DNA of 64,000 nt from the NCBI GenBank assembly GCA_020698575.1, contig CM036256.1, positions 4,085,408-4,149,407 on the forward strand. Reading direction: 5' to 3'. This document shows, in pieces, positions 1-13,500 of the stretch (positions are counted from its first letter, which is position 1; each line of letters begins with the position of its first letter). The notes beneath the pieces were generated by a model. That model had not been told where the DNA came from. It ran no database searches and saw only the letters and a program-made list of their open reading frames with translations. This DNA is from Bostrychus sinensis (lineage: Eukaryota; Chordata; Actinopteri; Gobiiformes; Eleotridae). The translations under genes were made by a program, and so were the position numbers.

Positions 1-9
1 CAGACCCAC

Positions 10-3000
10 CTGCGTTTGAGTTTGACGTGACTGTTTTCTGGAGGTTCATCTTCCTCCTCGTCTTCCTCGGTCGAGATCTTCTTCCTGGACCCACTGCGTC
101 CGTTCAGACTCCCACCGCTCTGCTCTGAACCTGAGCACAACAACATGTTTCTGAAGTTTGTCTTCAGGTTTACAGAAAGATGCTTATTAATAGTTTTGTT
201 AGTTTTAAAAAAACAAACACTTTTCTTAGAGCCCAGAACATGTCTCCTTCTGTTGACTTCGCCGCGATTACAACTACGTCCTTTCACAAGCTGAAAGCCC
301 TGAAAAGCTCTCTAATAATATGTTTAGAAAGTTTATTACGTCTTCTTATTATTGAACACTATTTTATTGCTGTGTATTCAGAAACAAAGAGTAAGGAGAA
401 TGCAAAGACCTGGTTTAGTCCTGATTTAGCCCTACCTTAGTTCCTGTTTTGTCCTTTTTTAGCATTTCCTGGGTGATTTCCTAATTTAGTCCTAAGTCTA
501 GACCTGGTTTAGTCTTGGCTTAGACTCATTTTTGTCCTTTAAAAATGGTGCAGTAGTTTCTGAGGTGGTACTTGGAGTGAAAAGTTGTAGAACCACTGCT
601 CTGATACCTTTAACATGAGATAAAGTGATAAACTTACAGGGTCCAGTGATTCCTGTACTGTACCTGTGTGTTCCTCTGTCCTGAGCTGAGGATTTGCTGC
701 AGGACTGTTAACGTCACTTCCTCCTTCCCTCGGCTCTGTCCCGTTCCCAGCTGCTACTTCCACACACCGACTCCTCTCCAAATCCTCTCCACAAGTCTCT
801 AACGCACAACAACTTCTAAATTCCTCCGTCAGTCCATCAACATCACCTCTGCCCTCCTCCTTGTGTCCTCTCTCGTCCTCTGTCCCGTCCCCGGAAGGAT
901 TCCCGGCGCTCGTATCTGTCCCGTTAGAGACCGAGGAGTCCGTAGTCCAGCCCTGAGCGGCCCAATAGCAGAACTGGTCTCTGTAGTAATAGTAGGTCTC
1001 CTTGTAGTGAAGGTCCCAGGAGGGTTTCAGGTCCGGGTCGGTCCAAGGAGGGTCTAGAGTTGAGCCAGGACCGTACTGAGGGTTCTTCTCCAGCCAGTGG
1101 GTCCACAGCAGAGACTCTCCCTGTTGAGCTGAGGAGAAACAAGAATAAAGCAAAAAAAAGAACCAAAAATAATACGGCTAGTGTTGATTAATGATAAACT
1201 GTATAAATTGTATTGTATATTAATCTGATATTAGCTCTGTGCTATAAGGGTCAGCAAGCGCCATCAAGCTTTTTAGAAAGAGCAATGTAAGATATACACA
1301 ACTTTTCAACTAACAATAAACATCAACTTAAAGGGGATATATTCTGCTTTTATTTAAACTTTTAAACCAGTATTGGTCTCCTCTAGAACAGCAGCATGTT
1401 TTACAGCTTTTAAAACATTATGTGACTAAAAGAAAATACTTTTAATAAGTACTCTACAAGGGCTATGCAATTAATCAAATTTTATCTATATAATCGAGAA
1501 AAAATGTATTAAATTGGACTGATGCGCATGCTCTACATCCATGTACAGACCTTACAGTGCTGTCAAAGCTACATGCACTTTTGTCTTTGTCCAGAACGTT
1601 GTCTTGTACTAAGTTCTATGAATCAATTAACACAAATAATACAGCAGGGCTGCATGATATGGAGAAAACATGCGACATGGAGAAAACGTGATATTCAATA
1701 ACTATGTTGAAAATTGCGATAACGTTATTATTGCGATATTTGAAAATAGAGCCTACTTTTCGAACATAGTAAGTTAAATTCACTACATTTCACAAAAATG
1801 TAAGTTCCTGTATTTACAAGTCAAAACAGCCACAAAATCAAAACTTACCACAGACTAAACCAGGAATAAAACAAGGCTAAGCTGTGACTAAATTAATTAA
1901 ATTACCACTAAAACTGGACTTTTTAAACATTTTTATTTAGTCACAACACATGTTCTTTTAAGGCTCTGGTGGAAAATGATTCTTCAGTGTAAATCTCTGT
2001 CAGATGGAAGACCACAGCGTTATTGTGATATATTTAGATTCTTGCGATACTGATATTGCGTTTGCTGATATTGCGATAACAATAATTTTGCGATATATTG
2101 TGCAGCCCTACTCTACAGGTTATTATTTAGGCAGTACATGAATAATCGTTTTAAATAATCATGACTCTCAGTAGACTCTAGGGCTGCTCGATTATGGAAA
2201 CATTTATAATCATAGTTATTAGTTATTATAGTTATCATGACCTAAATAACTGTGATTATAAATGTTTCCATAATCGAGCAGCCCTAGAGTCTACTGGTGC
2301 CATAAAGAAACAGGTGAAGAGAGCCGCAGAGAGCAGCAGAGGACAGCTCTGTTACAGTCTTTTGAACAGAAACATAGCTGTGGCTCTTTCTGCTCTCAGG
2401 TAGTGCCCCTCCCCTCAGAGTTACAGCTGTCCCTTTGTCACACTCGGCACAAAACTGCTTCTTCTCTACTGCAGAAGTACCAGGAGCATGAAACTGAATG
2501 CATTTACACAAAATTTTCCCAATCTAAAAATCTATTAGGATCCTGGTCAGGAGGAGCCAGCTGGAGGATTAAATCTATACAGTGTTTTTTTAGTTTTAAG
2601 TGTCATTTCCACATGTTGCTTGTCAAATATCAAAAGATAAATTGTGATTGAGAAGACTCATATTCTGCTTTTATGCACACAGTATTTACAGAAATCTTAC
2701 CCCAGTAGTTTTGCCAGTCCTCCTCCTGACTGTCCCTTTCTCTTGACTCTTTCTCCACAGGTTCAGGCTCCTCCTCGTCGACATCTAAGACACACCACAG
2801 TCAGCCGTTATAATGCAGCATTCCTCTGATTCCTCTGTACACACAGCACTGCGACAGGCCTCTAATATTATAACATTATTTCTTAATAGCTTGTATTTTA
2901 TTTTGAGCCACAGATGATTGCTCATTATCCCCAGGGCCCAGTGTTTCCTGCCACTCGCCGTAGAACCCGACTTGTTTAGCATCTTCACACATATCTACAT

Positions 3001-4497
3001 TCAGGGTAGCTCCAGGTTTGTCTTGTGAAATTTAATACCTTTTTAAGACTTTTTAATGCCGCTTAAAGTGCAATTTAATGTGAGCATCATTAACATTAGA
3101 ACAATCACCTGTTTGAATTTTACACTAAGGAATTATCTGCACTACTCTGAAACTCAAGGGTTTTATTTTAAAAGTCTAACACAAATGCATTTGAAAGATA
3201 ACATTTCATGAATAAATGTATTTAGTTATTGTTGTTACTCTGCTTTTTTGTAATATTAACATAATTTGACAGATTTTAAGACCTAGATGAACAAAATGTA
3301 ATACCTTGTCATAATATTTAATACTTTTAAGGCCTTAATTTTATATTTTTTATTATCTACCCTGTACATTACATCGTCCTGTTATTGATAAACAAATACA
3401 TAATCAAATTGTTTTAATGTTTTGCTCTAAATGCTTTTGTTGCAACAGTTTTTGGAGCTGGGCCAACAGTACATTCTCTAAATCTGAGATAAATAATGAT
3501 ATTTTACAAAAACCTTCTGAGTCATCCTCTTCGTCTGGAGCTGCGGCCCAATACGGCGCTAGATTATTGTTCAACTTTTTCCCCTGAAACAGAGGGACAT
3601 CTGTCACCAGAGAGTCACCTTTCTGTTTCGATGTAAGTTATCTATTATTAAAACAACAGGCTTCCACTGAAACACTCCTGACGTACATTTCTCTTGTGCT
3701 GTGAGGAGCTGGAGAAGGCCAGAGGGAGCCCCATCTGCAGCATCAGCTCTGACTCTTCATCCAAACCGTCTTCTACCGAGTCAGCTTCTGCAGTTTGTTC
3801 TTCTTCTGTATCGTTATCCTCATCCTGCTCTTCTGCTGTCAAAACACACATTTAATATCACACTGAAGGATGTTAAGTGAACTCTGAGTGAGTTCGCAGC
3901 TGATTTGCCCAGTTTTTTGTTTATAAGTTTGGATGTGGATTGGTAAAAAACTGATTGAGATAAAGCGAAGATAAAGCAATCATTAAAATTTATGTCTGCT
4001 GACAAATGAAATAAAATAAAAAAGGAATAAATAATGAACGATACTAAACTAAATTATAAGCACTGAGTCATCAAATAGTTTTAGTTCTGCACGGTACAAC
4101 ACCATGCCACACCACAGCTGCCACTGTCACACAATGAGCCAGTGCCTGTTGCTATGCTGTTAGCAGAAACAGCTCACACACCTTTGTTTAAATAATAATT
4201 AAAAAGAGTCTTTGTTGTTGTTGTGGCTGTAAAATACCTTGAGGTGTTTCATTCTTGAGAAGTCGATTGTCAGAACGATATAGCTCACGGTCTCTGAACA
4301 AAGAAACAAACAACACATTAACTCGACTGACAGGTTTTTACAGAAATGTCCTCGACTGAAAACGTGATTATTAAAGAGTCTCACATGACAAAGGCCCTGG
4401 AGCAGCGACAGTGGATGCTCTGCTCCTTCGAAGAGAGCTCACTGCTGAAGAACAACACGTCGGCCAGAACTGTGGTCCTGGTTCGGTCCAACATCAT
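10..4497 (-). CDS. tgs1: Trimethylguanosine synthase 1, N-terminal part (gene continues past left edge)
   Basis: TGS1 converts the m7G caps of snRNAs and snoRNAs to trimethylguanosine. Coding exons on the minus strand, 5' to 3': 4385-4497, 4238-4293, 3687-3835, 3514-3622, 2701-2784, 638-1128, 10-119. All junctions are GT/AG and the phases agree, giving about 370 residues. Matches to vertebrate TGS1 seen in the translation: CRCSRAFV followed by DRELY, the ESELMLQMGLPLAF block, DWQNYW joined to LLWTHWLEKNP, the aromatic run HYKETYYYYRDQFCYWAAQGW, and the acidic segment ending in KLKR. The start is the first of two adjacent ATGs in the exon encoding CSRAFV. The last visible exon ends in phase 2 with a donor at position 9, so the methyltransferase domain lies outside the window. 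The exon at 10-119 uses an acceptor a few bases inside the first apparent AG; the upstream AGs would give a stop. Confidence 0.93.
119..638. other. tgs1 intron with a decayed 11-bp minisatellite seed
   Basis: Intron between tgs1 exons 6 and 7. At about 412-530 it holds tagtcctgatttagccct-type units, the reverse complement of the AAACCAGGTCT family that is expanded at 22-27 kb. Confidence 0.5.
1645..2110. mobile_element. hAT-like miniature transposon in a tgs1 intron
   Basis: The ends are inverted: cagggctgcatgatatg on the left, and a right end whose complement reads tagggctgcacaatat. The inside is AT-rich with repeated gatattgcgata motifs. No clear 8-bp target duplication remains. No coding content. 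Confidence 0.5.
2169..2296. repeat. Near-perfect palindrome, 52-bp arms
   Basis: Arms 2169-2220 and 2245-2296 are reverse complements with one visible mismatch, around a short AT-rich centre. The arms start cagtagactctagggctg. Lies in the tgs1 intron between exons 5 and 6. Confidence 0.85.
2998..3360. repeat. Dispersed repeat, family D, copy 1
   Basis: AT-rich sequence sharing long stretches with 4983-5345, for example tgaattttacactaagg and ctactctgaaactcaag. Related, more diverged copies lie at about 28600-28905 and 44785-45205. Situated in a tgs1 intron. Terminal structure not resolved. Confidence 0.6.
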
Positions 4498-4982
4498 GTT
4501 CTCTCCAAACTCTGGGACAATACAGAAAAATGTAAAGAAAAAACATAATGCAACGATTAACACATTTCATAATCATCTGCTTAGTCTGATCTTCTGTTCC
4601 TACATTAGAGTTAATTTTGTCAATACACACAGCTTAATTTAAACACATTGTTTTGTTCATATGATCTCTGTATAATTCTATCAATTTAGCTTAGTCTACC
4701 TATAGCTGATTTTATTCTATATGCTTCTTAATATACATCACTTGTTTTATGTTTTAAGTGGGCACCAAAATACCAAAGCAAATTCTCATGATTCTCTGGA
4801 CCATTTAGGTTAGTCTTTTTTTTAATATTTTGGTTCCTACTTTCTACATTCTGTCCTACATGTCTGTGCTTTGGCACTAGGACGCTCCGTTACATCCAGT
4901 TAAGTAACATTAACATCAACAAGACAATATAATAAAGAAATAACAAATAATACTTTACAAGATTGAGCTGAACTGGGATAGC

Positions 4983-5345
4983 AGGGTAGCTTCAGGGTTT
5001 GTCTTTTTAAGACTTTTTAACACCACTTAGAGTGAAATTTAATGCCAGCATCAACAACAGAACAATAATCTGTATGAATTTTACACTAAGGAATTAACTG
5101 TACTACTCTGAAACTCAAGGCTTTTATGTTAAAAGTCTAATAAAGATAAAAGAACTCCAGTGTGGGAATAAAAAATAATTCATAAATGAATCATGCATTT
5201 CAATGTTAACATTTCTTCAATAAATATATTTTGTTAATGTTGTGACTCTGCTTTTTTTGTAATATTAACATAATTTTTAATACTTTTAAGGGCTTGATTT
5301 GGACAAGCTCAAATTCAATACCTATTTAATGCTTTTAAGGCCTTG
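4983..5345. repeat. Dispersed repeat, family D, copy 2
   Basis: Second copy of the family at 2998-3360, in the same orientation, within the first intron of tgs1. The middle third is closest between the two copies. Confidence 0.6.
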
Positions 5346-5628
5346 GGGATGCCCTGGATAGAAATGTGTGGGAATATAAACTTCGAAATAACAGCATCAT
5401 GTCTACAACAGATTCTGGCTTCAAGTTTTCACTTCTTCATTGTATTTTTCTCTTATTATTACCATAAAATAATTTTTTTAATCAAAGCTTTAGAGGATCT
5501 TTATCTTTTTAACTTCTTGTCTGCGCTGTGGATTTGTAGATCTCTCACTGACAGCTAGCTTATCGACAGCTCTTTAACTAGTTTAACTTAATATCAATAA
5601 AATAAGACCACGTAACAAAAAAACTTAC

Positions 5629-5770
5629 ATTTCTCTAAAGCCTCAGTCCAAACGCCACTCGTCCTTAATCATGTTACTTTAATAAAATCTTCAAAATCTG
5701 TAAAATATTGTAAAAACGTTTACGAGATGTTTCTACACAACTTCAAGCATGCGCGCTGGAGGTCCGTCAC
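5629..5770 (-). other. tgs1: Probable non-coding first exon of tgs1
   Basis: A strong 5' splice site (gtaagt) on the minus strand follows position 5629, and a matching acceptor sits at 4512-4513, 14 bases before the tgs1 ATG. This implies a 5' UTR exon from roughly 5629 up to a start site near 5770, in the CpG-containing promoter. The upper boundary is a guess. Confidence 0.5.
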
Positions 5771-6060
5771 TTTCAGACGTCCCCTGGAAACACGGCTATG
5801 TAGTTCATTTCATTATATCAATTTAAATATTTTTTTGTTTGTTTTACGTTATTTGGGTGCTAATTATGTGTTAATTAATAAATACACACATTTTGATTTA
5901 ATTTAGCTTTTAATAAAACATTTGCACGGCGTAATCACGTGACCTGAGCAAACCCGGAAGGACCCCGCGGACGACGAGAAATTGGATCACAAGCGGCCAA
6001 TTTTAGTTTATTAAATTAACGCAGACAGCTTTCAATTCGCAACAGTTTGTATGGAAACAG
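5745..6060. promoter_or_regulatory. Bidirectional promoter between tgs1 and tmem68
   Basis: The two genes point away from each other here. Visible motifs are an NRF1-like gcatgcgcgc at 5747-5756, a palindromic E-box tcacgtgac at 5935-5943, and an ETS-type ccggaag at 5954-5960. CpGs cluster here while the flanks are AT-rich. A plausible tmem68 first exon ends in cag before gtacgg at about 6060. TGS1 and TMEM68 are also head to head in human. Motif use is inferred from sequence only. Confidence 0.6.
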
Positions 6061-7497
6061 GTACGGAAACAGGCACTTTAATTAAAGCCTTTAAATCTCA
6101 GTAACAGGAACTTAGTATAAGAAGTAATTTCCACGGACGCCGAATTAAAGCGACACTCTGTCACTGTCAAACGCGTCCCCCCGGTGTGTTTTTGCTGTTT
6201 TTAAGGAAGAGCTTTCTCTGCCTTTATCCTGGACTAAATCTGGTTTGTAATGTCTATTTGAATAGCATTTTAAATATATGTTATCGCGTTTAAATGACAC
6301 TTAATATGTCTTAATTTGAAAGGCCTAAATGGTTGTATTTTGAATGTCACTGCCGCTTTATGAGTTATTATGGTATATGCCCTTTACGGAAAACAGGCTT
6401 TAACATTATACTAATACAGTCTAAGGTCTATAATGTGTAACCTTCCCTCTCGTTTGGCAGTTTACTGGCTGTTTTAAGGACAAAATGCCATGCAAAACAT
6501 AGTTAGCTGCTGATGAAAATTATGCAAAGTAATTCAAATTGACTTTGTGATTTACGGTTTGCCTGTCTGTGCTAATCTAGTGCACACAGACAGAAATAAT
6601 AATAATTAAACAAAAACATTCTCGCCTAATGACATTTTAATGTTATAGAGAGTATGTTTCCCTCTTAATAATGCAGCTGTAGCCTCAAACCTCTACACAC
6701 CCTCTGTATTTTTGTGTGTATTTTTGCTCAATTCCAGTTTAGTTGCTTGTTGTTGAAACAGTGTTAAATTTTAGGGGCAAATTGTTTTTATGGACTTTTT
6801 GCCAAGCTTCTTCTGGTTATGTTTTTATGCTGCATGATTATGTTTCTCAATGTTTACCTCACATAATATGGTGTGGTTTCATGGTGCATGCCAGATTTCT
6901 AGACCCAAAAACCATTAATCCATACACTTTTCTGTTATGTAATTCAATGTATATGGCACTAGGGCTTGAGTTTATTGATAAAAACAGTGACATGGAAAAT
7001 AAACTGAGTGACAGGACTCTCTAGACAACAGTTTTTTAAGTTTGCTATGTGTTTCTATTAGTTAAAATGCAGACAACTGGGTCATGGTTTGTTGTAAACT
7101 GGGACATATGTTTTTGCAGATATTTGTTGGGACATGGCACAAGGAGCCTAAAACTGGGACTGTCCTGGTTAAAAAGGGACGTCTGATCACACTACTCGGG
7201 TATAAAGACCATGCAGTTAGTAGTGTAATTGGAGTGGAGTGAATGATGAAAAGGAGGCTGTACAGGGCGTCCTATCATAAAACTGTCCAGTCTAGCCTTT
7301 TAAATGTTGTCGGTAATTTGTAAAGTAGTAAATACATGCAGCAGGTCACTCGAGACATTGTGTTCCTGATTTTTTTGTTTGTACGAGATAAGTGTCTTCA
7401 GAAGGTCCAGCCAGAATAGGTCATATTTTGTAACTAATCGTGTGTGTAATGGTCAGTCGAGTGTTGTGAAACCATGGCTCGCCTCTCTCTCCTGTAG
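6061..7497. other. First intron of tmem68, no recognisable element
   Basis: AT-rich sequence from the presumed 5' UTR exon to the acceptor at 7496-7497. The open frame at 6743-7024 has no family resemblance or coding look. I see nothing else that can be named. Confidence 0.4.
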
Positions 7498-7536
7498 TCC
7501 CATGTAGTCAGGTCCGGTCTGAGTGAAGCTGCTGTG

Positions 7537-10500
7537 ATGTCCTCCAGTGGGAACCAGTCCTGCCTGCTGGACTCAGAGGACACACTCTCTCTGCTGGTAT
7601 GTACAGGTCCCATAATTACACACACACACATATATTATTCTTATCTATCTACTGCTAATATATTGTTTTATATTTAGTGATTGTACACAACTTAAGTGCA
7701 TCTTCTGTTGTTTTATCTTGGCTCCTGTTTACATTGGTTTTATAACTGGAGTGACTGTGTGCTGTGGGAGACTGGGTTATAAACAGTAAGTCATTCTTAA
7801 TGCAAAGACGATGAAAATAAGACTGACCTGGATTTAAATATTGGAAAAAAACTGTTGAAGAGTTTTTTGTTATGACTAACTTCTGAGGCACACCACAGCA
7901 TTTCACACAGAAAAATAATCAGTAATCTTTTAACCTTGTACAAGTTTAACACAGTCTTCTGTTTGTCCGCAGATGGTTTGAGGGAGAGCAGAGATTAATG
8001 TTTCTGACGTGGTTTGATTTTAATGACGTAAGGTGTTTGTAGTTAAAACATCTATAGTTAAAAGATAATGTGTCATTATGTGGGGCACGGTTGTGGGTTT
8101 GATCCTCGGGCCGGCCCAAAGACACAAACTCTCTGGGTGTCCTCCCATGTGTTAGTGTGGGTTCTCTCCTCTTCCTTCCACCGTCCAAACACCGTCATGT
8201 ACAGGTGAACCGGAGAATCTGAACGTCTGAAAGTGGAACGCAGTAACTTTTTAACCTCAAATAAGCAGTTTGGGAGTCTCTGTGATGGTTTACTCTGAAA
8301 TGAACGGGGAGCTTTATAGAGGAGAATGAGGCAAAAACTGCAAAGACACAAGAAATGTTACCGAGCTTTAATGAATGTGGTAGTGACTCTCTGCGTGACT
8401 CTCTAAGTGTAAGCCCTCTCCGCTCTCCAGGCTGTTCACCTCCTAAGGCCTTAGTTACTGGGATAGGCTCCACCAAATGAAGACGAATGAATGAATAATT
8501 TATTATTATGAAAGTCAGCTCTGACCAAACAACTTCTCTGTTGCTATTTGGCTTAAGTGTGGCCCATAAAACCTCTTTGTTTTTGTGTAAAGCACCTTGA
8601 GCTGCACTTGTGTATGAAATGTGCTCTATAAATAAAGTCGCCTTGCCTTCTTTGTTGCTGTTTGGCTGCAGTGTGGCCCATAAACTTCTTTGTTTTCCTT
8701 TATTCACTGGTGCACTCTGTTAAACCAGCGGGGAAACAATAATTATATTTAACCACTTGGCAGAGACAATAAAAAAAGTGAATGTTTGGAGTATTCGAGC
8801 GGCTAATGTGGCATTTAAAACTCGAGTGCTATCTAGTGTCTCTGTGCCCAGAACCAAAAACAAACCTGCTTACCCCCGGCGTGTCCCTGTCCCAGGTGTG
8901 TGTGTTCCACCGGCTGGAGGACTGGGCCGGCCTGGGGCAGCTGGAGGACTACCTCAGTGTGCTGGAGTACGTTCTGTGGGTCTTCACTCCTCTGGCCGTC
9001 GTCTTCATCCTGCCCTTCCTCATCGTCATCCTCCTCTACCTCTCCATCCTCTTCCTGCACGTCTACAAGGTAAAAAGATGCTGAGCTGAAGCTGTGCGTG
9101 TAATTCTTTGTAAATAGTCATCAGATGTTTTTGGCCCATTCTAAACTCAGTGAGTGAATCATTTACTTAGTGCACAGTGCTTTTGGAGAGCTATGGGTTG
9201 TCCCCTTCTGTAAATATTGTCTAAAATAAATACCTAAATACATAAATTTCAATGTACAGAGTGAAATAGGGATCTGCTAGTTCAGGGGAAATGCTCTAGC
9301 TATCGAACCACAAAGTCTCTCAATGGTAAATAATCCATTAAAACTAATAAGCTGTTCCTTTTATTGCCACCTTGTGTCTGGAGTTAGTTTCGTGTTCTCA
9401 TCTTGTAATGGTACAGAGTTAAAAAAACAAACAAAAAAAACGTGTTCTAGTTCCACGCTAAAAACTTTGCAATCATGCTTTCCTCAGAGGGGATGTAATT
9501 CTGCCTCTATTCTTTCTCCCATGGTCTAATGTTGTTCCCGCATCAAAAACAGACCTGGAGTTGTGTTTTGTTTTATTCACGCCTTTTTGAATAATCCTGT
9601 ATTCTCTGGTGCTGAGTTTCTGAGGCCTCAGAACGCTCAGTTTCACCACAAACCCCTGCCCACTCCAGGAAGCTCTGACCAATCAACAACAAGCCCTCTA
9701 CATTAGGCCTAGGTTTTTTTTTATACCAGTTCTTAAACGGTACCTGGTTTTCGATACCGGCGCCTGAGCGATACTTTTTCTGATACCTATGGTGAGCTAA
9801 TTCATCTTCTACAATCATAAAACACAAAAATATTGAATAAAAGACCAAGTTCTGGTGCAAAATTCTTAGCTGTAAGTTAAAACCAGTAGTTTGTATGATT
9901 TGTTCTGTGGTATTTATTTGATTCATGCAAAGGAACATTAAAGGTCCCTCTAGGGATTGAAACTTGGTATTGAGTAAAAATATTTTTATTGATACCAGTA
10001 GTATTGTAACTTTTCTTTCAATACTACAAAGGTATTGTTTAATGGTACCCAGCACTACTCTATATCCAGTCTGCTCTCATTCATTTATGCAAAAAATGGT
10101 GTTCAGCTCTGTTTCCACTGATTCCTCACAGACATTTTTACTTTTGGAGTAAAATGGCATTAGACAAGAAGTTTAAGGAAGTATAAAGCTTTTTTTTTCT
10201 ATGTTTCTGCTCAAAAAGGTGTAACAGAGCTGCCCTCTGCTAGTAAAGTAATTATTGGAAATGTTTTCTTTTAGTCAGTTAATGTTTTTAAAGTTTGTTA
10301 AAGGTGCTGCTGTTCTAGAGGTGACCAAGATTGGTTTAAAATATGAATAAAAGTCCCTTAAATGACTTTATTATTTTCCTCCAGAGGAAGAATCAGCTGA
10401 GAGAAGCGTACAGCAACAACCTCTGGGATGGAGCCAGAAAGACTTTGGCCACTCTCTGGGACGGTCATGGTGCGATCTGGCACGGTAAAGACATGTTTCA

Positions 10501-13500
10501 TTTAAAGTTTGTTCTTATTATCAGTGGCTCTTTAACTTGAGTTTGTGTTGCTGTGACCTGCAGGTTATGAGATCCATGGGATGGAGAAGATCCCAGACAA
10601 AGGCCCAGCTCTGATCGTTTACTACCACGGAGCCATTCCTATAGATTATTATTATTTCCAGGCAAACGTCATTCTCCAGAAGGGACGGACCTGCCACTCT
10701 GTCGCCGACCACTTCCTCTTCAAGATCCCAGGTAAAAAAAATAAATCACAAATTCACTCAAATATACAGCAGGTAAAATCAGTACTGAACACGGCAACTT
10801 ATTTATTAACATGTATATTTCTGACATGGCTGATTTCTGGTGGAGAGATGCTCTTTCCACTTCTGGATCATGACCCCAACAGAGCTCACTGGGACATTCA
10901 GGAGTTTAGAAATTCTTCTGTAATCCATCAGTGTGTTCTGTAACAACAGGGTTAAAGCAAGCACTTTTATCATGAAATGTTTCCTGTTTGTAAAGAGACT
11001 CTTTTTATCGGTCAGACCAGAGGCAGGAGAGTTTTCTGATCACTGAGAGATTTCAGATGCCACGCCTCCATGGCAGAACTGAGCTTCTAAATGTATCTGT
11101 TCTGGTTTCTGAGTATTGAATTACTCAGGTTGTTACTGACGTCTGGTGAAAGTTTCCTGTCAGTTCCAGAGATATATTTGTTGAGAAAAGCAATGACATG
11201 GTCAGTGCTTATTTTACCGCTGTAGGTGTGTGTAAATATAACACCTAATTGTTTACAGGAACGGTGTGAAAATAATTTGGGCGTGACAGTGACCCAGGAG
11301 GTTAAACCACTAACCAGAGGGTTGGCAGATTGTTTCCTGCTCTAGTGCCTTCCTATGTTGTGTCCTTGGGCAAGACACTTCACCCACATACTGCCTACTT
11401 CCTTGTCAGAAGCTGTGATGTTGCTGTGAGGTGTCTCGTAGGTGTGTTGTTTGTTTGTCTGACAGTAGGGAAAAGCTTACGCTCTCCACTGTCAAGCCTA
11501 ACTGTGTCCCAGATGTAGGATGAGGTGTATGTTCCCTCATCATGGTTCATGGCCCTTGGTGCATGTTTTTCCAGTCTAGGATGTGGTTGATAAATCAACT
11601 TTGGGGAAATTAGGACCCTTATGAAGTATTAAAAAAATCTTAATTGCATTTTGTTGGTATTAAAGTTTTGTCCAAAGAGAGTTTGACTGCAAAAGGTCCA
11701 CAATAACGTATCCATTCTCCTCCCCATGACTATTAAAAAAGACAGTGTGCAGGCGTGTGCAGCCATTTTGGCTTGAACATGTAACGTTGCTGGAGACACA
11801 AGAGCTGCGAAGTTATGACGTGATTGCTACCTATAACTGTTTATTAAGTAAAAGGTATGTAGCTTGAAGGAGCAATGAAGTCTTAAATGTCTTGAGGTCT
11901 TCAAAAAGTCTTAAAAAGGAATTATTAAAAAATTACCTTCAGGATTCCTACATAAGCCCTGTAACAGAAACTTGAATGAAGAATTATATAATATCAAGAA
12001 GACTTGAATGGACAGAGAGTAGTTTGCGTCTCAGCTCATTGTAAACAACCTCTGCCTCCTCTCCCAGGGGTTTGAGCTCAGGTCTTGTTTTGTTGCAGGG
12101 TTTAAGCTGCTGCTGGAGGTGTTCAGTGTGATCCACGGCCCTCAGGAGGAGTGTGTGAGGGCCCTGAAGAACGGACACCTCCTGGGCATTTCCCCCGGAG
12201 GAGTCCGGGAGGCGCTGTTCAGCGACGAGACCTACCCTCTGTACTGGGGCAAGAGGAAGGGCTTCGCTCAGGTCGCCATAGACTCACAAGTGGTAAGAAG
12301 ACATTACATTATATTTACATTAATATAGTGTATGTCAGAAGAGACAGGTAATGAGTTTGTCACCACCAAAGAGCGAGGGCTATTTTGTGCATTGAAAATA
12401 TATTGTAGCCTTGTTAGTTTCCATTTCTTAAGCCTATTTTAATTTTTTTGTGCTGTTTCTTCCTTTTTTCTTTCAGCCAATAATTCCAATGTTTACTCAA
12501 AATGTCCGTGAAGGATTCAGGTCTCTGGGAACTCTCCGTAAGTCGATTATTAGGTAGACTTTAAAACCATATTAGCCTGTATTGTGTAGGTCCAGTTGTT
12601 ATATTAACCCTTGCTTTGTTACCCAGGGTTTTTCCGTTGGCTGTACGAGAAGTTCCGGCTGCCCATAGCTCCGGTTTACGGTGGATTCCCAGTGAAGTTC
12701 AGGACTTTTCTTGGTGACCCCATCTCATACGACCCCAACATTAACGCTGCACAACTCGCTGAAAAAGTGAGTGTTTTATGGAATATAATCATAACTAAGT
12801 GGCTTTACATGACCCCCATTCTTCCTTCACTCCTCAGTCACTCTCGGTGGTGGTGGCGCTTCTGTAGCCACAGCTGCCCTGGGGCAGACTGATGACGATG
12901 TGGCGGCCAACCACCACCAAAGACACAATCACACTAACATCCAACACAATGGAGCGCAACTGTGTCCGCCCCCCCCTCTGCTGCCGGAAGTAAATTTCCC
13001 ATAGCGCAATTAATTTTAATCAAAATAATTATCTTGAATACTTGAAACTTTAATAATCAGCGAAACACATTTGTAGCTTTGCCTTTTAACAAGTTTCAGA
13101 TTTATTTATTTTTTTACTAAATTAATTGCGCTATGGCCATGAGTTACTACAGAGCTGATTATCCTCCCCTGAGCTTTTAAACTCTTAATATATGCATTTT
13201 TTAAAAAGTCTATGGGAAAAATGAATGGGAAATTTACTTCCGGCAGCAGAGGGGGGCGGGTATTGTTGCGCTACATTCATACAGACAAGGTTTTGCAAAG
13301 TTGTTAGCAGGAATTGAAACACCAACCTTTAGTTTAGTGGGGAACATTTCTACCTACTGAGCTACTGCCACCCCTGGGTACAAAAACATGGAAGTATGAA
13401 TGCTGCATTCATAAAGTCCTCAGGTGCTCGTCTTTCTGAGATGACATGAGATGAGAAGTTGTTTTTCTGCCTTGTTTATGTTCTTAGACTGAGACAGACT

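Noticed and set aside
6743..7024. 93-residue frame in tmem68 intron 1
   Set aside because: No resemblance to a known family, AT-rich, poor start context.
9573..10055. 160-residue minus-strand frame
   Set aside because: Lies mostly inside a non-coding hAT MITE and its host repeat.
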